From assembly GCF_900240405.1 (NCBI RefSeq), contig NZ_OEQK01000001.1, positions 310,001 through 374,000 on the forward strand: a stretch of DNA of 64,000 nucleotides. The letters run 5' to 3'. The translations under genes and the position numbers were made by a program. The notes under the pieces were generated by a model. That model did not search any database. It had not been told where the DNA came from and was given only the letters and a program-made list of their open reading frames with translations. The DNA is from Salirhabdus sp. Marseille-P4669 (lineage in GTDB: Bacteria; Bacillota; Bacilli; Bacillales; Alkalibacillaceae). Positions 18,091 through 26,814 of the stretch are shown in pieces (position 1 is the first letter of the stretch; each line of letters starts with the position of its first letter).

Positions 18091-20232
18091 ATGGAGACAT
18101 TAGCCATAATAAACTGGATTTTATTTTTACTTGTAACCGTTTACGCTTTGACGCTGTTCCTAAAAGTCATCTTCACAAGGGTAGCCTATATAAAGTTAGG
18201 TCGCAAAGCAGAATTTGATGGAGATGTTAAAGATGGCTTGAAGAAAGTATGGGTCAATGTTTTCGGTCAGAAAAAGCTGTTAAAGGATAAAAAGTCAGGT
18301 GCCATACACGTCATGATGTTTTATGGATTTATCCTAGTTCAGTTTGGTGCAATCGATTTTATTTGGAAGGGATTAGCAACGGATTCCCATTTGCCACTTG
18401 GAGTCTTTTATCCTGGTTTTACCTTCTTCCAAGAAATTGTTACATTAACTATTTTAGTTGCCGTAATATGGGCCTTTTATCGTCGCTATATTGAAAAGCT
18501 TGTGCGATTAAAGCGTGGATTTAAAGCTGGTCTTGTCCTAATCTTTATCGGCACGCTAATGCTTTCGGTATTACTTGGTAATGGTATGGCAATTATCTGG
18601 CATGGGCATGAAGCGACATGGACAGAGCCTGTTGCATCCGGTATTGCCGCGTTATTTGGTTGGATGAGCCCAACAGCAGCTGCAGTAGTGTTCTTTGTTG
18701 CTTGGTGGATTCACTTACTCGCATTACTATCCTTCTTAGTTTATGTACCACAGTCCAAGCATGCGCACTTAATTGCAGCACCAATTAATGTTTTTTTAAG
18801 CAGAAACGTTAGCCCAGGTAAATTGAAGAAAATTGATTTTAATGTAGATGAGGAAGCAGAGGAAGAAGAGGTTTCCTTCGGTGTTGGGAAAATAGAGGAC
18901 TTTGACCAATTACAAATGATTGATTTTTACGCTTGTGTAGAATGTGGACGTTGTACGAATGTCTGCCCTGCAACAGGCACAGGTAAAATGTTATCGCCGA
19001 TGGATTTAATTGTGAAACTACGGGATCATTTAACCGCTAAAGGGGCAGCAGTTACAGGTAAAGCGCCATGGGTTCCAACCTATGCCTTTGCCAATACGGC
19101 GGGGAACCAATTAGCGAAAATGGCGCAAAGTGGTCAAACTGGTTTTGATGAAGCGGCAGCAAGTATAGAAGCAATTCAATCCACTAGCCTTATTGGTGAT
19201 GTGATTACAGAAGAAGAGGTTTGGGCTTGTACGACTTGTCGTAACTGTGAAGACCAATGTCCTGTAATGAATGAGCACGTTGATAAAATCATTGATCTTC
19301 GTCGCTACTTAGTTCTAACAGAAGGGAAAATGAACCAGGATGCGCAGCGTGCGATTATGAACATTGAGCGTCAAGGAAACCCTTGGGGGCTTTCTAAGAA
19401 AGAGCGTGAAAACTGGCGTGGGCTTAATGAGTCTGTTCACGTTCCTACTGTGAAGGAGCTTAAGAAGGAAGGAGAAGATTTCGAGTATCTTTTCTGGGTA
19501 GGATCTATGGGCTCTTATGATAACCGCAGTCAAAAGATTGCTTTAGACTTTGCTCGTTTATTAAACAAAGCTGGTGTGAAGTTTGCAATCCTTGGTAATA
19601 AAGAACGGAACTCTGGGGATACTGCCCGTCGTCTTGGTAATGAGTTTTTATTCCAAGAGCTAGCAGAGAAAAACATTAAAGAATTTGAGAAAAACGAAGT
19701 AAAGAAAATCGTAACGACAGATCCACATGCATATAATATTTTCAAAAATGAATATCCTGACTTTGGTCTGGAGGCAGAAGTTTACCATCATACGGAGCTA
19801 TTGGCACAGCTTGTAGAAGAAGGAAAACTAACACCAGAGCATGAAGTTAAGGAACGTATTACGTACCACGATTCCTGCTACCTTGGCCGTTACAATGGGG
19901 TTTATGACCAGCCGAGGGATGTACTGAAGTCCATTCCGGGGGTAACCGTTGTCGAGATGGAGCGTAGTCGAGAAAATGGAATGTGCTGTGGTGCTGGTGG
20001 CGGCCTAATGTGGTCGGAGGAGACAACTGGAAACCGCATTAATGTATCCCGTACCGAGCAAGCTTTAGCGGTTAACCCAACGATGATCTCAAGTGCATGT
20101 CCATTCTGTTTGACAATGCTTAGTGATGGAACAAAGGCAAAAGAAGTAGAAGACGAAGTAAGTACAATGGATGTAGCAGAAATTTTAGCAAAATCAATTT
20201 TTGGCGAAGAAAAAGAGGAACAAACAGCGTAA
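18091..20232 (+). CDS. fadF: FadF-type membrane iron-sulfur reductase (ETF:menaquinone oxidoreductase candidate)
   Basis: A 713-residue heterodisulfide-reductase-like protein thought to pass electrons from acyl-CoA dehydrogenases and ETF to menaquinone. The N-terminal third has about five or six membrane segments of the nitrate-reductase-gamma type. Two ferredoxin motifs follow: CVECGRCTNVCP (about residues 282-293) and CTTCRNCEDQCP (about 381-392). Two C-terminal CCG domains include HDSCYLGRYN and GMCCGAGGGLMW. It leads the fatty-acid oxidation block and has a FadR-like operator in its promoter. GGGGGG precedes the ATG. Confidence 0.9.
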   Translation: METLAIINWILFLLVTVYALTLFLKVIFTRVAYIKLGRKAEFDGDVKDGLKKVWVNVFGQKKLLKDKKSGAIHVMMFYGFILVQFGAIDFIWKGLATDSHLPLGVFYPGFTFFQEIVTLTILVAVIWAFYRRYIEKLVRLKRGFKAGLVLIFIGTLMLSVLLGNGMAIIWHGHEATWTEPVASGIAALFGWMSPTAAAVVFFVAWWIHLLALLSFLVYVPQSKHAHLIAAPINVFLSRNVSPGKLKKIDFNVDEEAEEEEVSFGVGKIEDFDQLQMIDFYACVECGRCTNVCPATGTGKMLSPMDLIVKLRDHLTAKGAAVTGKAPWVPTYAFANTAGNQLAKMAQSGQTGFDEAAASIEAIQSTSLIGDVITEEEVWACTTCRNCEDQCPVMNEHVDKIIDLRRYLVLTEGKMNQDAQRAIMNIERQGNPWGLSKKERENWRGLNESVHVPTVKELKKEGEDFEYLFWVGSMGSYDNRSQKIALDFARLLNKAGVKFAILGNKERNSGDTARRLGNEFLFQELAEKNIKEFEKNEVKKIVTTDPHAYNIFKNEYPDFGLEAEVYHHTELLAQLVEEGKLTPEHEVKERITYHDSCYLGRYNGVYDQPRDVLKSIPGVTVVEMERSRENGMCCGAGGGLMWSEETTGNRINVSRTEQALAVNPTMISSACPFCLTMLSDGTKAKEVEDEVSTMDVAEILAKSIFGEEKEEQTA

Positions 20233-20290
20233 ATGTAGAAATATGGAAAAGTGCAAAGAATATCTTTGCGCTTTCCTTTCATTTTTTTGT

Positions 20291-20304
20291 TGAGCGAGCG
20301 TTCA
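20291..20304 (+). promoter_or_regulatory. FadR-like operator before the thiolase gene
   Basis: TGAGCGAGCGTTCA is an imperfect palindrome of the form TGA-N-YG-NN-CRTTCA, the same layout and spacing as TGAATGCTCATTCA upstream of fadF. It lies about 100 bp before the thiolase start. Confidence 0.5.
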
Positions 20305-20401
20305 ATCGAATTGTAATAGACGCTTGCAGACCATCCTAGACCGACAGTATACGACAAAATTTGTAAGCGTTATCAAAAAGAAATATTAGGGAGGAAGTTA
20401 C

Positions 20402-21580
20402 ATGGTAAAAACAGTTGTTGTTTCTGGTTCACGTACACCCTTTGGAAAATTAGGTGGAGCACTAAGCTCTTTAACCGCACCGGAGCTTGGAGGAATTGCG
20501 ATTAAAGGTACAATGGAAAGAGCTCAATTTGATCCAGAAAAAGTAGACGAAGTAATTATGGGGACGGTGCTACAAGGAGGACAGGGTCAGATTCCTTCAC
20601 GCCAAGCTGCGCATCATGCTGGAATTCCTTGGGCAACGAAAACGGAAACGATTAACAAAGTATGTGCATCTGGACTTCGTAGTGTTACATTAGCGGATCA
20701 AATTATCCGCTTAGGCGAAGAGGAGGTCATTGTTGCTGGTGGGATGGAAAGCATGAGCAATGCTCCATACGTTTTGCCAACTGCTCGTGCTGGGATGCGC
20801 ATGGGGCATCAAAAGGTATTGGATTTAATGATTCATGACGGCCTAACTTGTAGCTTTAATGGAGTGCATATGGGGAACTACGGCAACAAAACAGCGGAAG
20901 AGTATGGATTAACGCGCGAGGCACAGGATGAATGGGCTTATCGTAGTCATCAATTAGCTACAAAGGCAATAGAGGAAGGAATCTTTGCAGAAGAAATCAT
21001 TCCAGTGGAAATCCCACAGCGTAAGGGTGAGCCGATTGTGGTAAATCAGGATGAGGCGCCAAGGAAGGATACATCTGTAGAAAAATTAAGCAAGCTGCGA
21101 CCTGCATTTGATAAAGATGGAACGATAACAGCAGGAAATGCACCAGGTGTGAATGATGGGGCTTGTGCCATGCTATTAATGTCTGATGAGCGGGCACAGA
21201 AGGAAGGATTAACTCCACTTGCAACCATTTTAGCCCATGACGAAATCGCGATTGAACCTGAAAATTTCCCGCAAACTCCGGGCTTAGTAATCAATGCCTT
21301 ATTAGAAAAAGCAGGGAAATCCATAGAAGACATTGATTTATTTGAAATTAACGAAGCCTTCGCAGCTGTAACACTTGCGAGCGGAAAAATTGCAAATGTT
21401 GATCCAAATAAGATCAATGTGAACGGTGGGGCTGTTGCGCTAGGGCATCCAATTGGGGCAAGTGGGGCTCGTATTCTATTAACCTTAATCTATGAATTAA
21501 AGCGTCGTGGTGGCGGACTTGGAATTGCCGCTATTTGCTCTGGTGGTGGCCAGGGGGATGCGGTGCTAGTAGAGGTTTGA
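20402..21580 (+). CDS. Acetyl-CoA C-acyltransferase (thiolase)
   Basis: Thiolase cleaving 3-ketoacyl-CoA with CoA in beta-oxidation (392 residues). The nucleophile is C88 in INKVCASGLRS. The acid/base residues are in GHPIGASGARI (His about 348) and CSGGGQGDA (Cys about 379). NEAFAAVTLAS is also conserved. The sequence resembles the MmgA/acetyl-CoA acetyltransferase branch, so chain-length preference cannot be assigned. GGGAGGAAG precedes the ATG. A FadR-like palindrome lies upstream, and repeat array C separates it from the dehydrogenase genes. Confidence 0.92.
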   Translation: MVKTVVVSGSRTPFGKLGGALSSLTAPELGGIAIKGTMERAQFDPEKVDEVIMGTVLQGGQGQIPSRQAAHHAGIPWATKTETINKVCASGLRSVTLADQIIRLGEEEVIVAGGMESMSNAPYVLPTARAGMRMGHQKVLDLMIHDGLTCSFNGVHMGNYGNKTAEEYGLTREAQDEWAYRSHQLATKAIEEGIFAEEIIPVEIPQRKGEPIVVNQDEAPRKDTSVEKLSKLRPAFDKDGTITAGNAPGVNDGACAMLLMSDERAQKEGLTPLATILAHDEIAIEPENFPQTPGLVINALLEKAGKSIEDIDLFEINEAFAAVTLASGKIANVDPNKINVNGGAVALGHPIGASGARILLTLIYELKRRGGGLGIAAICSGGGQGDAVLVEV

Positions 21581-21621
21581 TTAGGGAGCCAGGGGACAGT
21601 TCTTGTGGTTCGGTCCTCGTA

Positions 21622-21945
21622 TATTAGACGAGTAAAATAGTAATTTAGGCGAATAAAAGTGCTAAATGAAAGAGTGAGCAAAATTGCGATTGTTTTGTGA
21701 CGAGTATTTTATTGGAATGACGAATATATTTATCCATTTAGACGAGTATTTTGGTTCACGTGACGAGTAAATTTCGGACTGACGAGTAAAGAGCTTGTTT
21801 AGACGAGTAAAAGCACCCTTAAAAGAGTAATAACACTGTTTAAGCGAGTATTAGCATTTTAGCCGAATAAAACGCTGAAACAGAAGAGTATAAAATGCTC
21901 CTTGACGAGTAAGGCTCTCCTATCGACGAGTAAAAGCACTCGATT
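21622..21945. repeat. Phased repeat array C (GACGAGTA core)
   Basis: Sixteen copies of a GAGTA/GAATA core, mostly preceded by GAC, at 21630, 21651, 21672, 21702, 21722, 21744, 21765, 21784, 21805, 21825, 21846, 21865, 21886, 21907 and 21928. Most steps are 21 bp, with several of 19, 20 or 22 and one of 30. The core differs from the AATTCAACAA family and the register is looser. The left flank is G-rich and includes GGGGACAGTTC, resembling other Bacillus REP-like elements. The right flank is C-rich. Confidence 0.88.
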
Positions 21946-22030
21946 ATCTAAATGCCTAAAAATTCATTAATCAACAGCAAAGTCTTACTTCACCGCACCA
22001 TACTATAAACAGCCTAAAGGAGGTCCACGA

Positions 22031-22882
22031 ATGAATATAAAGAATGTTATGGTAATCGGCGCAGGACAAATGGGCTCAGGAATTGCTCAAGTATTTGCCC
22101 AAAGCCAATTCCATGTATTATTGAACGATATATCTGAAGAATCGCTGCAAAATGGAATACACATCATTGAAAAAAACCTCAATCGCTCTGTACAAAAGGG
22201 ACGTATCACCGAACAAGAGAAAACGGGCACCATGAACAGACTCACCACTACAACATCAATCGAAGATGCAAAAGACTGTGATCTCGTAATTGAAGCAGTT
22301 ATTGAAAATATGGACATTAAAACGAAAGTGTTCAAACAACTGGATGACATTACAAAGCCAGAAGCAATCCTTGCATCCAATACTTCTTCATTACCTATTA
22401 CGGAAATCGCTGCAGTGACAAAGCGCCCAGAAAAAGTAATTGGAATGCATTTTATGAATCCAGTTCCAGTCATGAAGCTCGTCGAAATTATTCGAGGATT
22501 GGCGACAAGCGATGAAACCTATCAAGCAATCAAGGATACAACAAAGAGATTACAAAAAACACCGGTTGAGGTAAATGATTTTCCTGGTTTTGTATCCAAT
22601 CGAGTATTGATGCCAATGATAAACGAGGCCATTTATTCCGTTTATGAGGGAGTGGCAACACCTGAAGCGGTAGATGAGGTCATGAAGCTAGGCATGAACC
22701 ATCCAATGGGACCACTGACGTTAGCCGATTTTATTGGTCTTGATACGTGCTTATACATTATGGAAGTCCTATATGAAGGCTTTGGCGATAGCAAATACCG
22801 TCCATGCCCACTATTAAGAAAGTATGTAAAAGCCGGCTGGTTAGGGAAAAAGGCAGGGCGAGGATTTTACGTCTACGAATAG
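22031..22882 (+). CDS. 3-hydroxyacyl-CoA (3-hydroxybutyryl-CoA) dehydrogenase
   Basis: NAD(P)-dependent oxidation of 3-hydroxyacyl-CoA to 3-ketoacyl-CoA, the step before thiolase. The 283-residue length is that of the stand-alone short-chain enzyme (Hbd/MmgB type). The Rossmann motif [13 protein letters not shown] lies at residues 8-20. The catalytic His-Glu pair fits [14 protein letters not shown], and [16 protein letters not shown] is in the C-terminal domain. AAAGGAGG precedes the ATG. It starts a run of tightly spaced genes through icmF. Confidence 0.93.
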   Translation: MNIKNVMVIGAGQMGSGIAQVFAQSQFHVLLNDISEESLQNGIHIIEKNLNRSVQKGRITEQEKTGTMNRLTTTTSIEDAKDCDLVIEAVIENMDIKTKVFKQLDDITKPEAILASNTSSLPITEIAAVTKRPEKVIGMHFMNPVPVMKLVEIIRGLATSDETYQAIKDTTKRLQKTPVEVNDFPGFVSNRVLMPMINEAIYSVYEGVATPEAVDEVMKLGMNHPMGPLTLADFIGLDTCLYIMEVLYEGFGDSKYRPCPLLRKYVKAGWLGKKAGRGFYVYE

Positions 22883-22933
22883 AGACATGAATATATAGCC
22901 TGTTCATGTCCCATACAGAATGGAGGTGACTTC

Positions 22934-24070
22934 ATGAAGCTGACTTTTACAGAAGAACAGATCATGATGCAAAAAATGGTACGAGAATTTGCGGAAAAGG
23001 AAATCGCCCCAGTTGTCTCCCAAATGGAGGAGAAGGAGGAATTTCCAATCGAGCTTATTCCTAAAATGGGAGAGCTTGGTTTAATGGGAATACCAATCCC
23101 GGAGGCATATGGTGGAGCAGGAATGGATTTCACTTCCTATATTCTTGCCATTAATGAAATTGCCAGGGTAAGTGCTGCAGTAAGTGTCATTCTGGCGGTT
23201 CATACTTCGGTAGGGACAAATCCCATTTTATATTTTGGAACAGAGGCACAAAAACAAGCCTACATTCCGAAGCTTGCTTCTGGACAGTATATTGGTGCCT
23301 TTGCATTAACAGAACCAAGTGCTGGCTCGGATGCAGCTAGCTTAAAAACAAGAGCAGTAAAGCAAGGGGACCATTACATTTTAAATGGGTCGAAAATATT
23401 TATTACCAATGGTGCAGTTGCGGATACGTTTGTGGTGTTTGCAAAAACCGATCCCACGAAAAAGGATAAAGGTATATCCGCTTTTATTGTGGAAAAAGGG
23501 ACAGAAGGACTCCACATTGGAAAAAATGAAGCAAAAATGGGATTGCACGGTTCCTCTACCGTATCGTTAACATTTGAAAACTGCAAAGTACACGAGTCAC
23601 AGCTTCTTGGTGAAGAGGGAGAGGGATTCAAGATTGCGATGGCCAATCTCGATGTAGGTCGAATTGGTATTGCTGCACAGGCATTAGGAATCGGTGAAGC
23701 TGCACTCCTTCATGCCACGGAATATGCAAAAGAGCGCCAACAGTTCGGAAAACCGATTGCACATCATCAAGGCGTATCCTTTAAGCTTGCCGATATGGCA
23801 ACAGAGGTCGAAGCAGCAAAGCTATTAATCTATCATGCTGCACATTTAAAAGAGTTAGATCTTCCTTGTGGGAAAGAGGCAGCCATGGCGAAAATGTTTG
23901 CATCCAAAACTGCAAGGAAGGCGGCAATAGAGGCAGTGCAAATTCATGGGGGGTATGGCTATACAAAGGAATATCCCCTTGAACGCCTATTCCGTGATGC
24001 CAAGATTACCGAAATATACGAAGGAACAAATGAAATTCAGCATCTTGTCATAAGCAAACATCTATTTTAA
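22934..24070 (+). CDS. Acyl-CoA dehydrogenase (paralog 1)
   Basis: FAD enzyme introducing the alpha,beta double bond into acyl-CoA and passing electrons to ETF (378 residues). Conserved signatures include [13 protein letters not shown] (about 132-144), [16 protein letters not shown] and [10 protein letters not shown] near the C terminus, whose Glu is the catalytic base in this family. TGGAGGTGA precedes the ATG. It is a paralog of the next gene but clearly diverged, suggesting different chain length or branching preference. Confidence 0.93.
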   Translation: MKLTFTEEQIMMQKMVREFAEKEIAPVVSQMEEKEEFPIELIPKMGELGLMGIPIPEAYGGAGMDFTSYILAINEIARVSAAVSVILAVHTSVGTNPILYFGTEAQKQAYIPKLASGQYIGAFALTEPSAGSDAASLKTRAVKQGDHYILNGSKIFITNGAVADTFVVFAKTDPTKKDKGISAFIVEKGTEGLHIGKNEAKMGLHGSSTVSLTFENCKVHESQLLGEEGEGFKIAMANLDVGRIGIAAQALGIGEAALLHATEYAKERQQFGKPIAHHQGVSFKLADMATEVEAAKLLIYHAAHLKELDLPCGKEAAMAKMFASKTARKAAIEAVQIHGGYGYTKEYPLERLFRDAKITEIYEGTNEIQHLVISKHLF

Positions 24071-24086
24071 TAAGGGGGAAAAGAAC

Positions 24087-25229
24087 ATGAACTTTCAACT
24101 AACAGAAGAACAAGAAATGTTAAGAGCAATGGTTCGAAGCTTTGCGAAAAAAGAGGTAGAGCCAACTGCTGCCGAGCGTGATGAAGAGGAGCGTTTTGAC
24201 CGTGAGATATTCGACAAAATGGCAGAGCTAGGTTTAACCGGAATACCATGGCCTGAAGAGTATGGTGGCATTGGGGCAGACTTTGTGAGCTACTGTATTG
24301 CGGTGGAAGAGCTATCCCGAGTTTGTGCATCAACTGGTGTAACCCTCTCTGCGCATATTTCGTTAGCAAGCTGGCCTATTTACAAATTCGGAACGGAAGA
24401 ACAGAAGCAAAAATTTCTCAAGCCCCTTGCCCAAGGAGAAAAACTAGGTGCATATGCATTGTCCGAACCAGGTGCTGGTAGTGACGTTGCTTCCATGCGA
24501 ACAACAGCAAAGGAAGACGGTGATCATTATATTTTAAATGGAAATAAGGTTTGGATTACAAACGGAGGAGTTGCGGACACTTACGTTGTGTTTGCCAAAA
24601 CAGATCAAGACGCACGCCATAAAGGAATTACTGCCTTTATTGTAGAAAAAGGAACGGAAGGATTTAGCTTCGGTAAAAAGGAAAAGAAATTAGGAATTCG
24701 CTCCTCTCCAACAACAGAGCTAATCTTTGAAAATTGTAAAGTACCGAAAGAAAATAGACTAGGAGCAGAAGGAGAAGGCTTTACCATTGCCATGATGACC
24801 TTAGATGGTGGTCGTAATGGAATTGCTGCTCAAGCAGTTGGAATTGCACAAGGGGCCCTTGATGCGGCTGTTGCATACGCAAAAGAAAGGGAGCAGTTTG
24901 GAAAGCCCATTGCGCATAATCAAGGAATATCCTTTAAATTAGCAGATATGGCTACAGAAGTAGAGGCATCTCGACTATTAACCTATCAAGCTGCTTATTT
25001 AGAATCAGAAGGTCTACCATATGCAAAAGCATCGGCAATGGCAAAATTGTTTGCTGGAGATACGGCGATGAAAACTACAGTAGAAGCAGTTCAAGTCTTC
25101 GGTGGATATGGCTATACGAAGGATTATCCAGTAGAACGATATATGCGTGATGCCAAGATTACCCAAATCTACGAAGGAACGCAGGAAGTACAACGTATCG
25201 TAATTGGTCGAATGCTTACGAAAGAATAG
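24087..25229 (+). CDS. acdA: Acyl-CoA dehydrogenase AcdA
   Basis: Second acyl-CoA dehydrogenase (380 residues). It matches B. subtilis AcdA through long stretches, such as [31 protein letters not shown] and [14 protein letters not shown]. The catalytic Glu is in [11 protein letters not shown]. It begins 16 bp after the preceding paralog with AAGGGGGA as ribosome binding site. Position and similarity make it the ortholog of B. subtilis acdA, which lies at this same chromosomal point next to fadF and rpoE. Confidence 0.94.
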   Translation: MNFQLTEEQEMLRAMVRSFAKKEVEPTAAERDEEERFDREIFDKMAELGLTGIPWPEEYGGIGADFVSYCIAVEELSRVCASTGVTLSAHISLASWPIYKFGTEEQKQKFLKPLAQGEKLGAYALSEPGAGSDVASMRTTAKEDGDHYILNGNKVWITNGGVADTYVVFAKTDQDARHKGITAFIVEKGTEGFSFGKKEKKLGIRSSPTTELIFENCKVPKENRLGAEGEGFTIAMMTLDGGRNGIAAQAVGIAQGALDAAVAYAKEREQFGKPIAHNQGISFKLADMATEVEASRLLTYQAAYLESEGLPYAKASAMAKLFAGDTAMKTTVEAVQVFGGYGYTKDYPVERYMRDAKITQIYEGTQEVQRIVIGRMLTKE

Positions 25230-25243
25230 AAGGGGCGGTTTAC

Positions 25244-26191
25244 ATGCACACACTTGCTGAACGGATTCAAAATAAAGATGAGCGAGCGCTTGCTCGAGCC
25301 ATTTCGGTTGTGGAAAACGACAGCCCAGATAAATTAGAGCTTCTAAGTGATATCGCTTCGATGAACCAGAAAGCCTATTATATCGGAATTACGGGTAGTC
25401 CTGGAGCGGGCAAAAGCTCACTCGTGGACCGAATGATTCGTCATTTGCGAAATCAAAATTTAACCGTTGCGGTAATTGCAGTTGACCCAACGAGTCCGTT
25501 CAGTGGTGGTGCGTTATTAGGGGATCGGTTTCGCATGCATAGTCATTTTACCGACCCCGGTGTATTTATTCGGAGTATGGCAACAAGAGGAAGTCTAGGT
25601 GGGCTAGCACGCTCTACAAAAGATGCGATTCGAGTGTGCGATGCATTTGGTTTCGATGTGGTGATCGTCGAAACAGTTGGTGTAGGTCAATCTGAACTAG
25701 ACATTATGAAAGTAGTAGATACAACCGCTGTTGTGTTAACACCGAACAGTGGGGATGTCCTCCAAATATTTAAAGCAGGCATTATGGAAATTGCCGACCT
25801 CTTTGTTATTAATAAAGCAGATTTAGACGGTGTTCGAAAGCTGAAAACCCAGCTTAGGGAATTTCTTCACATTGTCGATTCAAAAAGCTGGAAGCCTCCC
25901 ATTGTGGAAACCATCTCCACGGAAAATAAAGGAATCGATCAACTGTGGGAAAAATGTGTGGCACACAAACACTTTTTATATGAGACCGATTATGGCAAGC
26001 AAAAACGTAATGAACAGCTCACCTTCGAGGTTTTTGAACTGATCCGTGAAGCGTTGTGGAAGGAAGTCCATACATTTATTACACAGGATGAAACGAAAAG
26101 AGTAGCCCTTGAACATATAACAGACCCGTATCAGTTAGCAAGGGAGTGGCTAGCAGATTGGAAAAAGGGAAGGGGTGAGCCGGAATCGTGA
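25244..26191 (+). CDS. meaB: MeaB-type GTPase chaperone of a B12-dependent mutase
   Basis: G3E-family P-loop GTPase that loads and protects adenosylcobalamin in acyl-CoA mutases (315 residues). Walker A is GSPGAGKSS (51-59). [26 protein letters not shown] and the NKAD guanine-specificity motif (VINKAD) are intact. AGGGGCGG precedes the ATG. The stop overlaps the start of the TetR gene. The mutase encoded two genes downstream, IcmF, has its own fused G domain, so a separate MeaB here is notable. Confidence 0.92.
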   Translation: MHTLAERIQNKDERALARAISVVENDSPDKLELLSDIASMNQKAYYIGITGSPGAGKSSLVDRMIRHLRNQNLTVAVIAVDPTSPFSGGALLGDRFRMHSHFTDPGVFIRSMATRGSLGGLARSTKDAIRVCDAFGFDVVIVETVGVGQSELDIMKVVDTTAVVLTPNSGDVLQIFKAGIMEIADLFVINKADLDGVRKLKTQLREFLHIVDSKSWKPPIVETISTENKGIDQLWEKCVAHKHFLYETDYGKQKRNEQLTFEVFELIREALWKEVHTFITQDETKRVALEHITDPYQLAREWLADWKKGRGEPES

Positions 26192-26793
26192 AAAATGTAA
26201 AATCCTCTATTAAAGATCAACAGCTCATTGAAATTAGACGAAATCAGATGGTAAAAGGAGCGGTAACCCTATTTAAAGAAAAAGGGTTTCATCGTACGAC
26301 GACTCGGGAAATTGCCCGGGCATCTGGTTTTAGTATTGGAACCCTCTATGAATATATTCGAACGAAGGAAGACGTCCTTTTTCTAGTATGTGACTCGATT
26401 TACGAGCAAGTAAAAGAGCGGATGGAAACCGTTTTTCAAACAAAACGGGAAGGAATTGCCAAAGTGAAGGAAGCCATCCACTCCTATTTTCACCTCATTG
26501 ATGACATGCAGGATGAAATTGTCGTTATGTATCAAGAAGTGAAATCATTACCGAAGGACGCACAAGACTATGTTTTGCAAAAGGAAAGAGAAATGGTGCA
26601 CATGCTAGAAATGGTGATTGACAATAGCCTGTCTAACGAAGTACCAAAGAAGGATGTGACACTGATCGCCAATAATATTTTTGTGTTAGGCCAAATGTGG
26701 AGTTTTCGAAGATGGATGCTCCAGAAAGAATTTACGATTGAAGAGTATAGCGAGAAGCAAATTCAATATTTGCTTCAGTCATTACATCTATAA
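26188..26793 (+). CDS. TetR/AcrR family regulator of the fatty-acid oxidation locus
   Basis: A 201-residue repressor. The N-terminal helix-turn-helix is KEKGFHRTTTREIARASGFS followed by GTLYEYIRTKEDVLF. The C-terminal domain is the variable acyl-ligand domain. GTG start at 26188 overlaps the meaB stop (GTGA) behind AAGGGGTGA. Inference: it binds TGAAYG-NN-CRTTCA palindromes at 17954 and 20291 and is released by acyl-CoA, in the way FadR of B. subtilis works. It is not obviously the FadR ortholog, so I give no symbol. Confidence 0.88.
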   Translation: MKNVKSSIKDQQLIEIRRNQMVKGAVTLFKEKGFHRTTTREIARASGFSIGTLYEYIRTKEDVLFLVCDSIYEQVKERMETVFQTKREGIAKVKEAIHSYFHLIDDMQDEIVVMYQEVKSLPKDAQDYVLQKEREMVHMLEMVIDNSLSNEVPKKDVTLIANNIFVLGQMWSFRRWMLQKEFTIEEYSEKQIQYLLQSLHL

Positions 26794-26814
26794 CTTAGAA
26801 GGGAAGGGAGTAAC

